Positions 33,184-44,681 of a DNA stretch of 64,000 nt are shown piece after piece. The translations under genes were made by a program, and so were the position numbers. This DNA comes from Diaporthe sp. PMI_573 (lineage: Eukaryota > Ascomycota > Sordariomycetes > Diaporthales > Diaporthaceae). Numbering within the stretch: position 1 is the stretch's first letter; the number at the start of each line of letters is the position of its first letter. The stretch lies in assembly GCA_021399435.1 (NCBI GenBank), contig JAJTUP010000016.1:434001-498000 (forward strand), read 5' to 3'. The notes below the pieces were generated by a model that did not search any database, was not told where the DNA came from, and worked only from the letters and a program-made list of their open reading frames with translations.

Positions 33184-34172
33184 TCTTATGTAGCGAGTAC
33201 GGCTGCCAAAGATATTTCCGATTTGATGGCTGGATTCAACCCCGACTCGTCCGCAAATTGTGTACAAATACAATCGCATGAGAGTGATTTTGAAAGAAGC
33301 TTATCATTGAATTCCCTATCAGGATTATTACTTAAGCAAGTATTGAGTAGAAGGTAGATACTCTCAAATAAGGGATCACTGTCTTCTTTTCATCGTGATT
33401 GTTGCAGCGTAAAATAGCTTCCTGCTCACGGCAAATAATAGCCTTAGAAAGTATGTAGTTTTTCAATCCTTGAAGCTTGAATTGCAACTCATTAGTCGAT
33501 AAGAGATTTGGGTGAGCACTATTGGCTGCCCTGGTTAGAAGCGCCTGCTCAGTGACTGGGAGGGCCTTCTCGAAATCCGCTATTGTTACTGGTGCGGTTG
33601 ATATTCCAGACGGATCCGTAAGTTAACAGCCTATGTAAAATTGTGCTTTGTGTTGGAATTCATGGACCCAGGGCATTCTATACCAACGGAACAGAGACGG
33701 TATCGACTCCAATTAGACGGGGTCGACGTAGCTGGGTACAGATCTACTCATATCTAAGCATAATTAGACGTTGGTCTAGTGCATTAGCATTGCAAGGCTC
33801 TGGGGCCGAGCACCTCGCCACCATGACTACGACGCATGCCACGATACATCATCGGCCACTTGCGAGGCAATATGCCATTGACCCGGAGGGGAAATATGAA
33901 AGCCAGTGCTTGATGCTTGCCTCAATTCATTGCACGAACTGGCAATCACACGGAAAAGCGTAGACTTCTTTTCCCGGGGCCAAACAATTGCTGTTATTCG
34001 AATTCTGATCTTGTCGAAGCCCTGGCTGCTCCGGCTTCCGCACTGTATCTGTAGAACCAAACCAGCTAGGTATCGTACACTCTTCTTGACTACAACTATT
34101 ATTTACGCTCAACGAGGAAAAGGTCGGGTAATAATCTCCACATGGTACAGGACGTCTCAAACAAGTTGGACC
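33184..34172. other. Intergenic region between chitinase and transporter
   Basis: Two genes converge on these 989 bp. I see no coding frame with family resemblance; a frame at 33906-34526 runs antisense into the transporter and is a shadow. Confidence 0.45.
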
Positions 34173-35899
34173 TCACACCAACTCGCGTTGATCTTCCACA
34201 TGCTCGATGTCCACCGGCTTCTCGTTATACTCAACTCCCCGAGAGGTGTGCTTCTCCAATGCCGCAGCCTTGGCTCTCTCGGCGCCGATATCAGCCAGGC
34301 TAACACCCGACTTCCTCAGCCTCTCAAACTCATTCGCAGAGGCTGCAAACTCAGCCCTCTCCTCCTCGCTCATCTCAGGCCCAAGGAACAAAAACACCAA
34401 ATCATACACCCACACAGCCCCCATGAATATACCAATGACTTTCCCGTAGTCGAACCTCTTAACCCCATTCTTAGGCTCCAGTGGGAACCGCTCGCCGATG
34501 ATGGCCTGGATCGTAGCCGCTGCTGAAGATGCCAGGTTCCCCAGCTGGTAGGTGAGGCCGACGGCGGTGGCGCGGAGGGCCTCGGGCGACAGCTCACTCA
34601 GGTGGATCGGGATCGGGCCCCAGACGCCGCCGACGAAGAACTGCAGGAAGAAGGCGCTGGCAACTAGCTTCATCGAGTGCGGGAGTACGTACGAGGGGAG
34701 GATGGCGCCGCCGAAGATGCATGCCGTGCACATTGTCAGCCGACGGCCGAAGAACGTGCTGATGTAGCCTAGGGTGGTGCCGCCGATGAGGGCACCGATC
34801 TGGCCGACCACGCTGATGACTGTCACGTCTGTTGCGTCCAGTTCCACCTCTTCAGGCTATTAGCGTTCGGGCATTCATGCTAGAATAAATTGATGAGAGG
34901 GTAAAAGGGGCAATGACTTACGGTTTTTCAAGAATGTGGGGTAGAAGTCCTGGGAACCGTGACTGGTTGAGTTGAAGCCGGTCATGAGCACCACCATATA
35001 TAAGAACAGAAACCAGTTCGGTTTAATCGCATCGCGAGCGTCTTTAGCCCAAGCCCGCAGGCCTTGTGCCGCTGTGCGGTGTTGCTCCTCGCCGGCAGCG
35101 ATAGTAGCTTCTCTTTCGGCCTTCATGATGAGGAAAGCATTTGTTTCGGGGAGGGACAACCGGAAAGCAATAATGAAAACGGGAGGAACAGCTCCGAAAT
35201 AGAAGAGGGACCTCCAGCCCGGGGTTGTTGTGGGGACCAGCTGTTCGGTCATGACATTGTCAGCATTCACATCTCGTTTGACAACGGTATCTCATAGGGT
35301 ACTGCACTCACAGCACGGTAAAAGATCGCGGCTAGCAGGTAACCCATCGCATAGCCCTGCTCAAAAAGACCGGAAAGCAATCCACGTGCGTCATAAGGAA
35401 GATCCTCCAAGGCGGTCGCAGCCGCAGGGCCGAAGAGACCACCCATGGCTATACCGTAGAGGGACCTTACAGCGAGGAACTGCTTGAGATTCTGGGCGAA
35501 ACCGGAAGCAAGCTCCAGGATGATAAACAGCACTAAACAGATGACCATCGGCCACTTGCGGCCATATCGATCAGACATGATCCCAAAGATCAAAGCACCA
35601 ACGGAACGGAGCATGAGGGTAACCGTGATCCCCCATGACACATCGGCGTTCGAGACGCCAAAGTCCTTCGCGATCTCAGTGACGGTCAGAGACACGGTGA
35701 AAAAGTCGAAGGCATCCCAGCACCAGCCGAGGAAGCCCGCGGAGAACATGAGCCATTGGTGCTTGTCGAGCTCGGCGAGGATGTGGATTGGGTTGCGAAG
35801 TTTGGCACGAGGAGGCTTGAGGCTCGTTGGCCGCGTGAGGAGATAGCGTCCGATTTGTTTGGGTGAGTAGAACCACCCTGCTGCCATATGGTTCCTCAT
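34173..35899 (-). CDS. JEN-type monocarboxylate:proton symporter (MFS), 527 aa
   Basis: Coding exons are 35312-35899, 34922-35240 and 34173-34849. It is a multi-pass plasma membrane transporter of the major facilitator superfamily. The JEN-family signature N-x2-[ST]-H-x-[ST]-Q-D-x3-T is matched exactly at about residues 286-298 (NSTSHGSQDFYPT). The N-terminal half has WDAFDFFTVSLTV, a family hallmark, and SDRYGRKWP, the MFS loop 2-3 motif. Family members import lactate, pyruvate, acetate or, in some branches, dicarboxylates, and are usually repressed by glucose. The start is the ATG giving MRNHMAAG; an upstream in-frame extension lacks family resemblance. It is not adjacent to genes that show its substrate. 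Confidence 0.9.
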
Positions 35900-37466
35900 T
35901 TTGGCTCGTCTTTCACCTGTTCTCCTCTTCTGTTGACCTTTTTGCGATTCAATGGAGGATGGGAACTTGAGAGCTCTTAGCTGAGGTGAGGCGGTACGGA
36001 AGCCCCCGAAGAAAAGTATGTCAGCTCTGAAGTGAGGCCCTTGAAGAGAGGAGAGACTGTAGCTTGAGACATGGTGCACATCATTCTCCTATAGGTCATG
36101 ATGTCATAGCCGCTAAACCATCCGTCCCAACATCTCCTCGCGAATCGTGGAGTCCAGTCAAGGGCGGGGAACCCAGCAACACGCTTTCCGTCCCAGCTGG
36201 GTGGTCTCGGACTGTGATTTGGGGAGATCTCCACATGGTTTTGATGGTTGCAACATCCTCCCCACTTGCTATGCCGTCATCCATCTCAACGTTTCATCAG
36301 AGCTTGGGGTCGAAAGAAAGCCTGTCATTCGTTCTGGGGCAGAAGGTCTATAAGCGTGTCCAATGGGATTGCCGGGCAGCCGTCAGTAAGTTTCGGTAAT
36401 TCTGTGCAAAGAATACCATCTATTTAACGCCGTACAAGCCTTGGGACTAGACTAATGAGTACATACGCGCAGTGTATCCTAGGCAAAAGTTCTCGAACTG
36501 TTCCTATTAGTGGAAACGTGTTTTATGAGGCATGAATGCGCCAACTTGGATGCTGTTCTGTTCGAGCTTATTTCTGCCACGGGGTATACTTGCTCTTACC
36601 CTTTGCCTGATTCCTCAGCAGGTCGACAAAACGGTCGACGCGAGGGTGGGTCGTACAGAAAGAATGACAATGCGCAGCAATCTTGCTGTGCCTTGCAGCC
36701 GTCACTCATTCAACCCCGACGCCACTGACTACAAGGTGAGACCGGACAGGCTGTGGCCCCCACAGGCTTGATCTCATGCCCAAGGTCTGCGTAACTTTGT
36801 TCCAGCCGCGGCAAAGATGGTAGACGGCTCGGTGCAAGAACAGTTGCTTATTCACAATTAGCATTCGGTCTAGATTGCGCCTCTGCGATGCTCAGCTGAC
36901 TTTGAAGCGGCGGGAATTAGGGGGCCAAACCGCCGCTTACGGCATTTGCTGTTTACGGCGTTGGTCTGTGGCTTCTCCGTGGCTGGGCTCTAGCTTACTG
37001 TACGGTAGCTATCACAAGGCCACCGCACTCAAAAGGATGCTGTCATTGGGACCCCTACGCCTTAACACTGCCTTATACGTGCGACAACGCAAATCCTACT
37101 CGGATTACCCCAGGCCTTGAACTAATCTCTGCCTAGCGTCTAGTCTCACGAGGCCCTCGCATGGTGATACATGTTTTGCCTTACTTAGGAAGTTGCACAG
37201 TCTACAGCTGATGATACCAGAATATCTGAGGTAAGCCAGAAAGAGACACAGATGTTCACGAGACTATAGTGAGCGTAAAGGCGCTTCCTCTGGCCCCATT
37301 GCTGTGGAACAACGGACTTGTATAAAAGGGCGCCGATATCCTTTCATAATGTAAATTAATTATCCAGAAGACATTCGCAGCATTCGAGATTCCAATCAAT
37401 TACTACTCTCCTCACAGCATTCAATTCACACCAATACAAAGTTCCATCCATCAATCTACCATCAAA
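35900..37466. other. Gene-free stretch with promoter of lysozyme-like gene
   Basis: The 1,567 bp contain the presumed promoters of the transporter (leftwards) and the LysM/lysozyme-like gene (rightwards). Short open frames within it have no family resemblance. A TATA box is listed separately. Confidence 0.5.
37321..37329 (+). promoter_or_regulatory. TATA box of LysM/lysozyme-like gene
   Basis: TATAAAAGG lies 138 bp upstream of the ATG at 37467. A start of transcription some 30 bp downstream would give a 5' leader of about 110 bases. Confidence 0.55.
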
Positions 37467-38241
37467 ATGAGCTACACAGTCAAGGCAGGCGACACTCTCT
37501 TCGCCATCGCGCAAAGCCATGGCACTACCCTCGAGAAGCTCCAGGCCGCCAACCCCGGCGTGGACCCCAAGAAGCTCCAAGTCGGCCAAGTCCTGAAGCT
37601 CCCCAGCTCCGGCACGCCGAACAAGGGCAACGGCTACGTCCAGTACGGAGGGCCCGCGTCCAACTTCCCCAACCCGTCCGAGTGGGCCAGCTGGGACGAG
37701 CTCTGGAAGCAGAACGAGCGCCTGATGAAGCTCCACGACTCCGATTCTGAGGTCGCGCTCATCAAGAAGTCGATCGAGACCGTCGCCAAGGAGTCAGGCG
37801 TCGACCGCCGCGTGATCCTCTGCATCATTGTCCAGGAGTCGGGTGGTAACGTGCGCGTCAAGACTGTAAGTAAAAACCATGTCAAGGGTTCGTGCCCGGT
37901 AACTCCACTGAAACCCAGAGAGCTGACCACCTTGAACAATTCAGACCAACAACGGAGTCCGCAACCCGGGTCTGATGCAGTCTCACAACGGCGCCGAGTT
38001 CAACCCCAATGACCCCGCCGGCAGCATCCTTCAGATGGTCCGGGACGGCACCTCGGGCACCAAGGACGGAGACGGCCTGAAGCAGCTCAAGCAGAAGTAC
38101 GGCAACTACTACGAGGCATTCCGTGGTTACAACTCTGGCTCGGTCAACAAGCGGGACCTCAACGATCCTGTCGGGGCGACTGGCTCGTACGTCCGGGATG
38201 CCGCCAACCGCCTGATGGGCCATGTTTGGAACGGGATGTAA
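37467..38241 (+). CDS. LysM plus lysozyme-like (transglycosylase-fold) protein, 231 aa
   Basis: Coding exons are 37467-37865 and 37945-38241 (79 bp intron, phase 0). Residues 3-46 form one textbook LysM (YTVKAGDTLFAIAQ to QVGQVLKLP). Residues 95-210 resemble the lysozyme/lytic transglycosylase fold, with the catalytic-type glutamate E124 in VQESGGN and then NPGLMQSHNG and YNSGSVN. This predicts cleavage of peptidoglycan or another N-acetylhexosamine polymer. The LysM begins at the second residue, so there is no signal peptide. Secretion would have to be unconventional, or the protein is intracellular. The strong TATA box and GC-rich codons support an expressed gene. The layout is more usual in bacteria, so transfer from a bacterium in the past is possible. 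Confidence 0.85.
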
Positions 38242-38926
38242 GCAGTTATGCTGCCGTGCGTCAACATATTGAGATCTGGAGTTGTGGGGGGGTATGGGGT
38301 TAGTACTGGTGGTGCAAAATGACATTCTTTCAGTAATTAGAAGCACTAGATATCCCCTGGGCTGATGGGGACATCTTTCCGCCTCAATGTCATGTCGATT
38401 CATCCGTTGCATCATAATTGACAGTTCTGTGCGAATGTTGTACGGAGCGCTCTTGGGTTTGTAGTGCACATGTGTGGCCTGAGGTGAGTTGCACACAGTA
38501 GTTAGAGCTGTTAGTGAGGGTCTAGCGGTATAATCGGGATCGAATAAACCGTCAATAACAGCCACCCAAAAGATGAAGACAGCAATAGGACCAAGTCTTC
38601 TGGATTAGGAACTATCAGTGGAACTAAAATAAATCAGGCATGAAGTTAATGATGATACGCAGCTGACGAGACCTGTCTCTGTCATTTGTATGGCCCGTGC
38701 TTGTTGAGCACGCCTTAGGGTACGGAGTACCACATTCCTCCCAGCCACCGGTGTAAGGGAGACTGGCTACGTAATCATGGTGGCCAGCTCACCCCAACAC
38801 GTTTCAGGCAGCTCCACTTTTCGGCATCCCGGCCTACCGCGTTCATCCCGTCAGGTCAACCACCTCCCGGCCAACAACTCCTTTTCCATCCTCACAACAC
38901 TTCGGGCATCTTGTAATTATTTCAAG
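38242..38926 (+). other. Intergenic region upstream of M13 peptidase
   Basis: The 685 bp hold the 3' flank of the lysozyme-like gene and the peptidase promoter. The peptidase frame is open upstream to an ATG at 38777, but this extension lacks the features of the protein, so I place the start at 38927. Confidence 0.4.
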
Positions 38927-41475
38927 ATGTCGACCAACAACAACGCTCAAGAGAGCACACCTCTTTTACGGGGTCACGATGGTGCGGAAGAGATCGGGGA
39001 AGCGCCCCATGCCTCGACTTGGCAGCGCGTGAAGAGCTGGGTCTCTTCCCACACTGTCAACCTTATCCTGACCGCACTACTTGCTGTGTTCGTCATCTTA
39101 TTCCTTGTGACAGCCTTCATCCAGGTTGGAAGGGGCGGGGATGAAGACGAGCCCCCATCTGAACCGAGCCCAGGTGAGGGAGCTGAGATATGCACCTCAG
39201 CCGGCTGCGTCCTGGCCGCCTCGACGCTTCTCCGCAGCATCTCCTCGAGGTGGGCATATCCCTTATGCAACACTGATCGCACCCTACACGCACTAACACA
39301 GAGACCAGATACAAGGATCTTGACCCATGTGATGACTTCCGCACGTATGCTTGTGAGGGTTTCGATGCCGTCCACGAGATCCGGGAAGACCAGACCGGCG
39401 TTGGCAGTCTCCAGATCATGAGCGAGGAAGGCCAGCTGCTCCTGAAGCACATTCTGGAGTCACCGGAACCTGCACAAACATCCCTGTTCTGGACAGCATC
39501 TTCACCGGACAAGGAGATCTACCGCAAGTTGCACGATGGATACAACGCCTGCTTGAACGAGACTCAGCTGAAGTCCATCGGCTCCAAGCCTCTGCTCGAC
39601 CTCCTCAACGGACTCGGAGACCTGTATCCTCTGAAGAAGCCAAAGGGAAGGAGGGATACTTCACTCACTGACGCTGTCGAGTATCTGATAGCAAATGGAA
39701 TCAGAGGCCCTATCTCAATCGGGGTTGGTGCCGACGACAAGGACCCCGACTCCAATGTCATCGCCCTGAGCCCCCCGTGGTCCTTTGGCCTACCCTCGAA
39801 GCAGTATTACAACCGCACTGAAATTGTCACCGCCTACAAGGAGACAATTGGTACAGTCCTCGAGGCCTTGCGCAAGGAAGCATCACCTGAGCACAACGTA
39901 CTCTCGACATTCGACAGCCCAGACACCCCTGCAACATTTAACAAGAAGCTCGTCGACAGCCTGGTTGATTTCGAATACAGCTTGGCTGAAGCATCACCCG
40001 ATCCCGAGGATCTCTCGGACATCACCAAGGTTTACAACCCTCGTACCTTGGATGAAGCCGAAGCATACAACCCTGAGATTTCGGTCAAGGATATCGTTCG
40101 TTTCTTCGCTGGTGACTACAAGCCTTCCAAGATCATTGTGGCCTCTCCGGAATATCTGAAGTCCCTGGCGAAGATCCTCGAGTCAGAGAGCCGTGAGGTC
40201 ATCCGGGCATACCTTGTCTGGAAAGCGGTGCAGACTTGGGGCGGTTCTGTAGAGGATGACAGCGTTGAGCCCCTCCGCAGGTTCAACAACAAGCTTCAGG
40301 GCAAGGACCCAGATGTCAAGGCCGAAAGGTGGAGGACGTGTATTAGTGTTGTCGACAGCGACCTCCGTGAGTAATTCGTCCTCTCCATGATGTGTCCTTA
40401 AAACTGATAGTCCGTCACCCCCCAGCCTGGATCCTGAGCCGCTTCTTCATCGAACGGGCTTTCTCCAAGGAAGCCAAAGATCTTGGTGACCAAATTATCC
40501 ACGACATCAAGGACTCTTTCATCGTCAAGCTCAAGCACTCCGAATGGATGACCAAGAAAGTGCGCGAGTTTGCTATCGACAAGGTGCATCTTATCCGACA
40601 GAAGATCGGGTATCCCACGGAGAGCCCGGATGTGACCAACGCCAAAGAGCTTCAGAAGTTCTACAGCAGCGTTAACATATCCGCCGATGCTTTCTTCGCC
40701 AACCGGCTCTCATCCACCAGCCATGATGTGCGGCAGGAGTGGGCGCAGGCCGGCAAGCCTGTGGACAAGGCCGAGTGGGGCATGTCAGCACCGACGGTGA
40801 ATGCATACTACAATCCGCCTGGAAACGAGATCGTATTCCCTGCTGGTATCATGCAGGCTCCCGTCTTCTATGATCCATCACTCCCGAAGTACCTATCGTA
40901 TGGAGCATTCGGTGCAGTGGCAGGTCACGAGCTATCTCACGCTTTCGATTCGTCCGGCCGGAATTATGACCAGAACGGCAACTATAGTGATTGGTGGGAT
41001 GAGTCCACCATCAAGGCCTTCAAGCACAAGACGGACTGCTTCGTGGATCAGTATCACAACTACACCATTCCGACAAAGGATGGCGACCTGCCCATCAACG
41101 GAAAGCTCACCCTGGGCGAGAACATCGCCGACGCAGGCGGTCTGACCGCTGCATTCCAATCTTGGCGCCGTCGAGACAATGAGAAGGCTGATTTGATTCT
41201 TCCCGGCTTGGACTATTTCTCCAAGGAGCAGATCTTCTTCCTCGCCTATGGCCTCACCTGGTGTGGAAAGACGAGGGAGGAGGAGGCGATCCGGAGGATC
41301 TACACTGACCCTCATAGCCCCGCCTCTTACAGAATCCAAGTAAGTGAAATCCCCATCTTTGCGTGTGAATGACTCATGTTCGTTAACACTCCTTTAGGGC
41401 ACGACCGCCAACTCTCGGGAGTTCCGAGAGGCCTTCAGCTGTCCCGTCAAGGAGCCTACCTGTGAACTGTGGTAA
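38927..41475 (+). CDS. M13 family (neprilysin-like) membrane metallopeptidase, 795 aa
   Basis: Coding exons are 38927-39249, 39309-40366, 40411-41339 and 41398-41475; the third intron boundary is 44 bp long. It is a type II membrane protein: a short cytosolic tail, a helix at about residues 44-66, then a long ectodomain. The zinc site HELSH is at about H633-H637, with the third ligand motif ENIAD at about 697-701. The substrate-binding NAYY is at about 591, and the protein ends in the CxxW tail (CELW). Length and motif order are those of the endothelin-converting-enzyme/neprilysin family, which cleaves short peptides outside the plasma membrane or in the secretory pathway. The peptide substrate in fungi is not known. 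Confidence 0.92.
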
Positions 41476-41597
41476 ATTGTCTATCACAATAACAAAAGCT
41501 TTGTCTTTGTCGTGTGGGCTGGGCAAGGGTACTAAGGCGCACAAAATTTGAACTGGGCACTTGAGATTGCACCGGGAGAGTCATTGGTGTCATGTAG

Positions 41598-42238
41598 TCA
41601 ATTGCTGTACAAGCTATTTTCCTCAGAACACAAAACGAGCTCAAACGGGATGACCTCCTCGTAGTGGACCGCCAGGCCTTGCGGCGCCGACCTGAGGCTG
41701 AAGTCCGACGGGCGCCGTCCCCTCCCGCCCTGAATCTTCCGCCCGTAGGAATACCTCCGGTCCACGACCGACGGCCGCCTCTGCCACTGTGTCGCCGTGC
41801 TGTCGTCCCAGCCCTGACTGGCTGACGAGTCCTGCTCGAAGTCTTTGCTCAGCACCAACCGCACGCGGATCGCCCACTGCGGTGCCGTGCGCTTGAGGGC
41901 ACTGCGCCCGTGGATGTCGCGGTCCATTGGGCGCGGCCAGGGTACGTCGTCGTCGTCGTCGCCAACACCGGCGCTTGAGCCAGTCTCAGGGGTGTCGGTT
42001 GTGGTGGAGGAGTTGGTGTTGGAGCTGCGTCTGCTCGTCGGCGTCAGGAAGTCTAGGCAGCTATAGTCGACTTGGGTGAACAAGTCCAGATCGGCGTCGA
42101 ACTCGACGCCGATGTTGTACATGGGGCTCATGGCCCCCTCGACGCCGGTGATGTCTAGCAAGGCAGCATTGTCAGCGCCTGAGGCGTAGTTGGGTTGCAG
42201 TTCACATCATTACCTGTTTGTATCTTTGGGAGGTCCAT
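41598..42238 (-). CDS. Uncharacterised low-complexity protein, 193 aa
   Basis: Coding exons are 42214-42238 and 41598-42154 (59 bp intron); exon 1 carries only eight codons and one base. I do not recognise a domain. The protein opens with MDLPKIQT, has an acidic Ser/Thr/Asp-rich middle that includes an Asp run, and ends in a basic stretch with many Arg and Ser residues. There is no signal peptide or membrane helix. Good splice sites and GC-rich codon use support a gene. It is convergent with the M13 peptidase gene, with 122 bp between the stop codons. Confidence 0.6.
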
Positions 42239-44681
42239 TCCTCTTTGGCGGCACGCGCCACGGCGGGTCAGCATCGTTGGATGTGCTGGGATCTCCACTC
42301 AAGCCCCTCGTGCCAGCTGGCTTTGACCCACGTTGGTAGCTCTGGCGTGGCGCGCCGTGTTATCGTGGTCTTCTAGAACATTGTTTTTTTTCCTTCGACC
42401 AGTTTGGCAAGGAAGGAAATTCGAATTGGACTAGTTTGGGGCATTTTATCCAAACGGTTCAGGGGGCATCTCTTTTCGTCTGCCATGACGATGTCCGCCC
42501 ACTCAAATAGGCGCGTATTTGGGCGGTGGTGCATAGCGGAGCCAGAATGAAGATCTCAATGGAGGGGGGCCGCGATGCCCACAGAACCCTCGGCAAGCCG
42601 TGCGGCCTTCAAAATGTTTTTTTTTATCTCGTGAGCTCCGGGACTCCATTTGCAGCTTGCGCTCGCCCTGCCCGGGGTTCATAAAGGACCCGGGCGGCCC
42701 GATGGGACCAAGGAGGAAAGGAGGCGGGACGATCCTCGGGATGGGCTATAAAGTCGGTCGGCTCGTCCCGCCATCATTGGACGGCTTGGCCTGTTGGGCT
42801 CATTACATCGGGTAGAGTTTGCGATCTAGATCTGCCAGATTGTCAAGCCAGTAGTACTGTCCTCCAAGATTCAATAGTAGTATACCATATGCGGCTAAAG
42901 GTTGACAAAACAAGGAAGTCTACTCCCAGCGCATGGCCGGACTGCAATGGCGTTTTGTCTGCATGGTTTGCATGTCAGCTCGTAAATGAGTAGTGCTCTT
43001 TCAGTATGTCTGTGAATCGGCACAGATATCTTGACTCAGGCTTCGAGGAAGTTTGGCCAGCTGATACCCTTCATGATCGATTCGTTTCTGTCTGCAAAGC
43101 TGGGGCCATTCTGCTGCCGTGAACATCTGGATTTATCAGCCTTGCGGCTTAAGCCAGGAAAAAGAATCCGCGCCAACAATGTAAAGCCCACGTGGCGTTA
43201 TCCAGGAAATAACAAAGACTCCGTGCTTGCCTTCTCTTATATTCTCAGTAGCCAAAGTTTATCTGCAAACATGGACCTTTGGACTAAACACGTTGTATGC
43301 AAATTCAGTGATCGCTCTACCACTGTTCCAGGCACTCAATGGGCACGAAAGGTCTTGCTCGTGCGTTACTCAAACTTTCGACTAGTGACATAGTTAGGTG
43401 TCTTTTGTGTCCGGTCCTCACTTACCCAACCTAGTTGCGTGTTGAGGTTCGCTTCCAGCATATGTGGTTCCGGACACAACTGGCAGCAAGATAACATCGC
43501 GCGAACAGAGGAGCTGGCTTTATATTACGTCCACATCAAGTCAAGTGGGTTCATTTTGAACCCGTATACCTGCTCCTATAGAGCTGTAGGCGGTCCCATA
43601 CCAGGGTGATCAACGCCCAAAGATCCAGCATTAAATATGGCACAATGCCAATTACAGTGAGTTTTGAATACGGTTGTCACATCGAATGAAATAAGGCATT
43701 ATCCATTCGCAGCGACTCGTATACCACTAAGCTCCGTAGTCTTGGACCGCGCGTCTTTTACGAAAGTATTGATATCGATACGACGGAGGCGACCCATGAT
43801 CTTAGCGGGCTTGGAATACGCCCCTGGGTCTAGTCCAGGGACAATTTGCACATTCCGGGGCCAAGGATCGACCCCCTAATACAGCCTTCCCTGTCAACAA
43901 TAGCATAAAGCCAAGCATTCACACCTACGCAATCAGTGTGCATTTAGGGCGTTCTATTTCCTCTGAGCCACACTCAATTTTGCCTTCAATTTTACGACAT
44001 GATCTATTGCTGTTAGCGGTATAGAAGCTTGCATGTAATAAAGACGGGCTTCACCGGGTACATTTGACGAGTCCGATATGTAGAGCACATGTTCAGTATC
44101 ATTCAGTGTCTATTGTGATGGTGGGCATTACGTGACTCTCTCCGTTTGAAGGCTTTCGAATGTCTTCGTGGTAGCCATGTTGAGTTTGCTTGACTACCTA
44201 TTTGCTTCATGTTTTATCCTGTTTTGTTCCTTTCCCCTTTATTCCTCCTCACCTTGTGGCTGCAACCGGCATTGAACTCGCCGAGTGTCAATTTTGGTTA
44301 TTATGACAGTGTAACCTCAGCAGCCATGCGGAGTCGCCCAGCTGAACGTCCCCTGTACAAGGTTTAATTCGCGTCTTCTTGTTTTAGAGCCATCGCGTCC
44401 CAAAGTCATGCCGGAATCCTTGCTACATCCGCAGCCGGGGTTTTAGTTTGCGTTCAAAACAGGCATCCCATTGGATGGTTACAGCTCTATAGGAGCGTGT
44501 GCACGGATTGAAAAACGAAGATTCTTAAAGATTATCAAAGTCATCACTCGGAATTCTATGGTTTCTTCTGTCTCGTCTTTCGCACATCACCAACAGCTCT
44601 GAACCACCAGTCGTCAAAGGGCTTTTCACTTACTCTCATGCTGTTGACCCAGACAGGTCGCCTGAAAACATAATACATATA
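42239..44681. other. Long gene-free stretch
   Basis: In 2,443 bp I find no coding frame with family resemblance, no tRNA and no recognisable transposon. Short open frames at 42600-42815, 43031-43393 and 43664-43879 look like chance. The promoters of the flanking genes lie at its two ends. Composition is near neutral, so it is not an obvious RIP relic. Confidence 0.5.

Noticed and set aside
34173..35899. The JEN-type transporter as part of the catabolic cluster
   Set aside because: It is about 12 kb away, with the chitin-related genes between, and no cluster-type operator was seen in its promoter.
43780..43880. Possible tRNA-like segment
   Set aside because: No T-loop GTTCNANNC box or acceptor stem pairing could be found.
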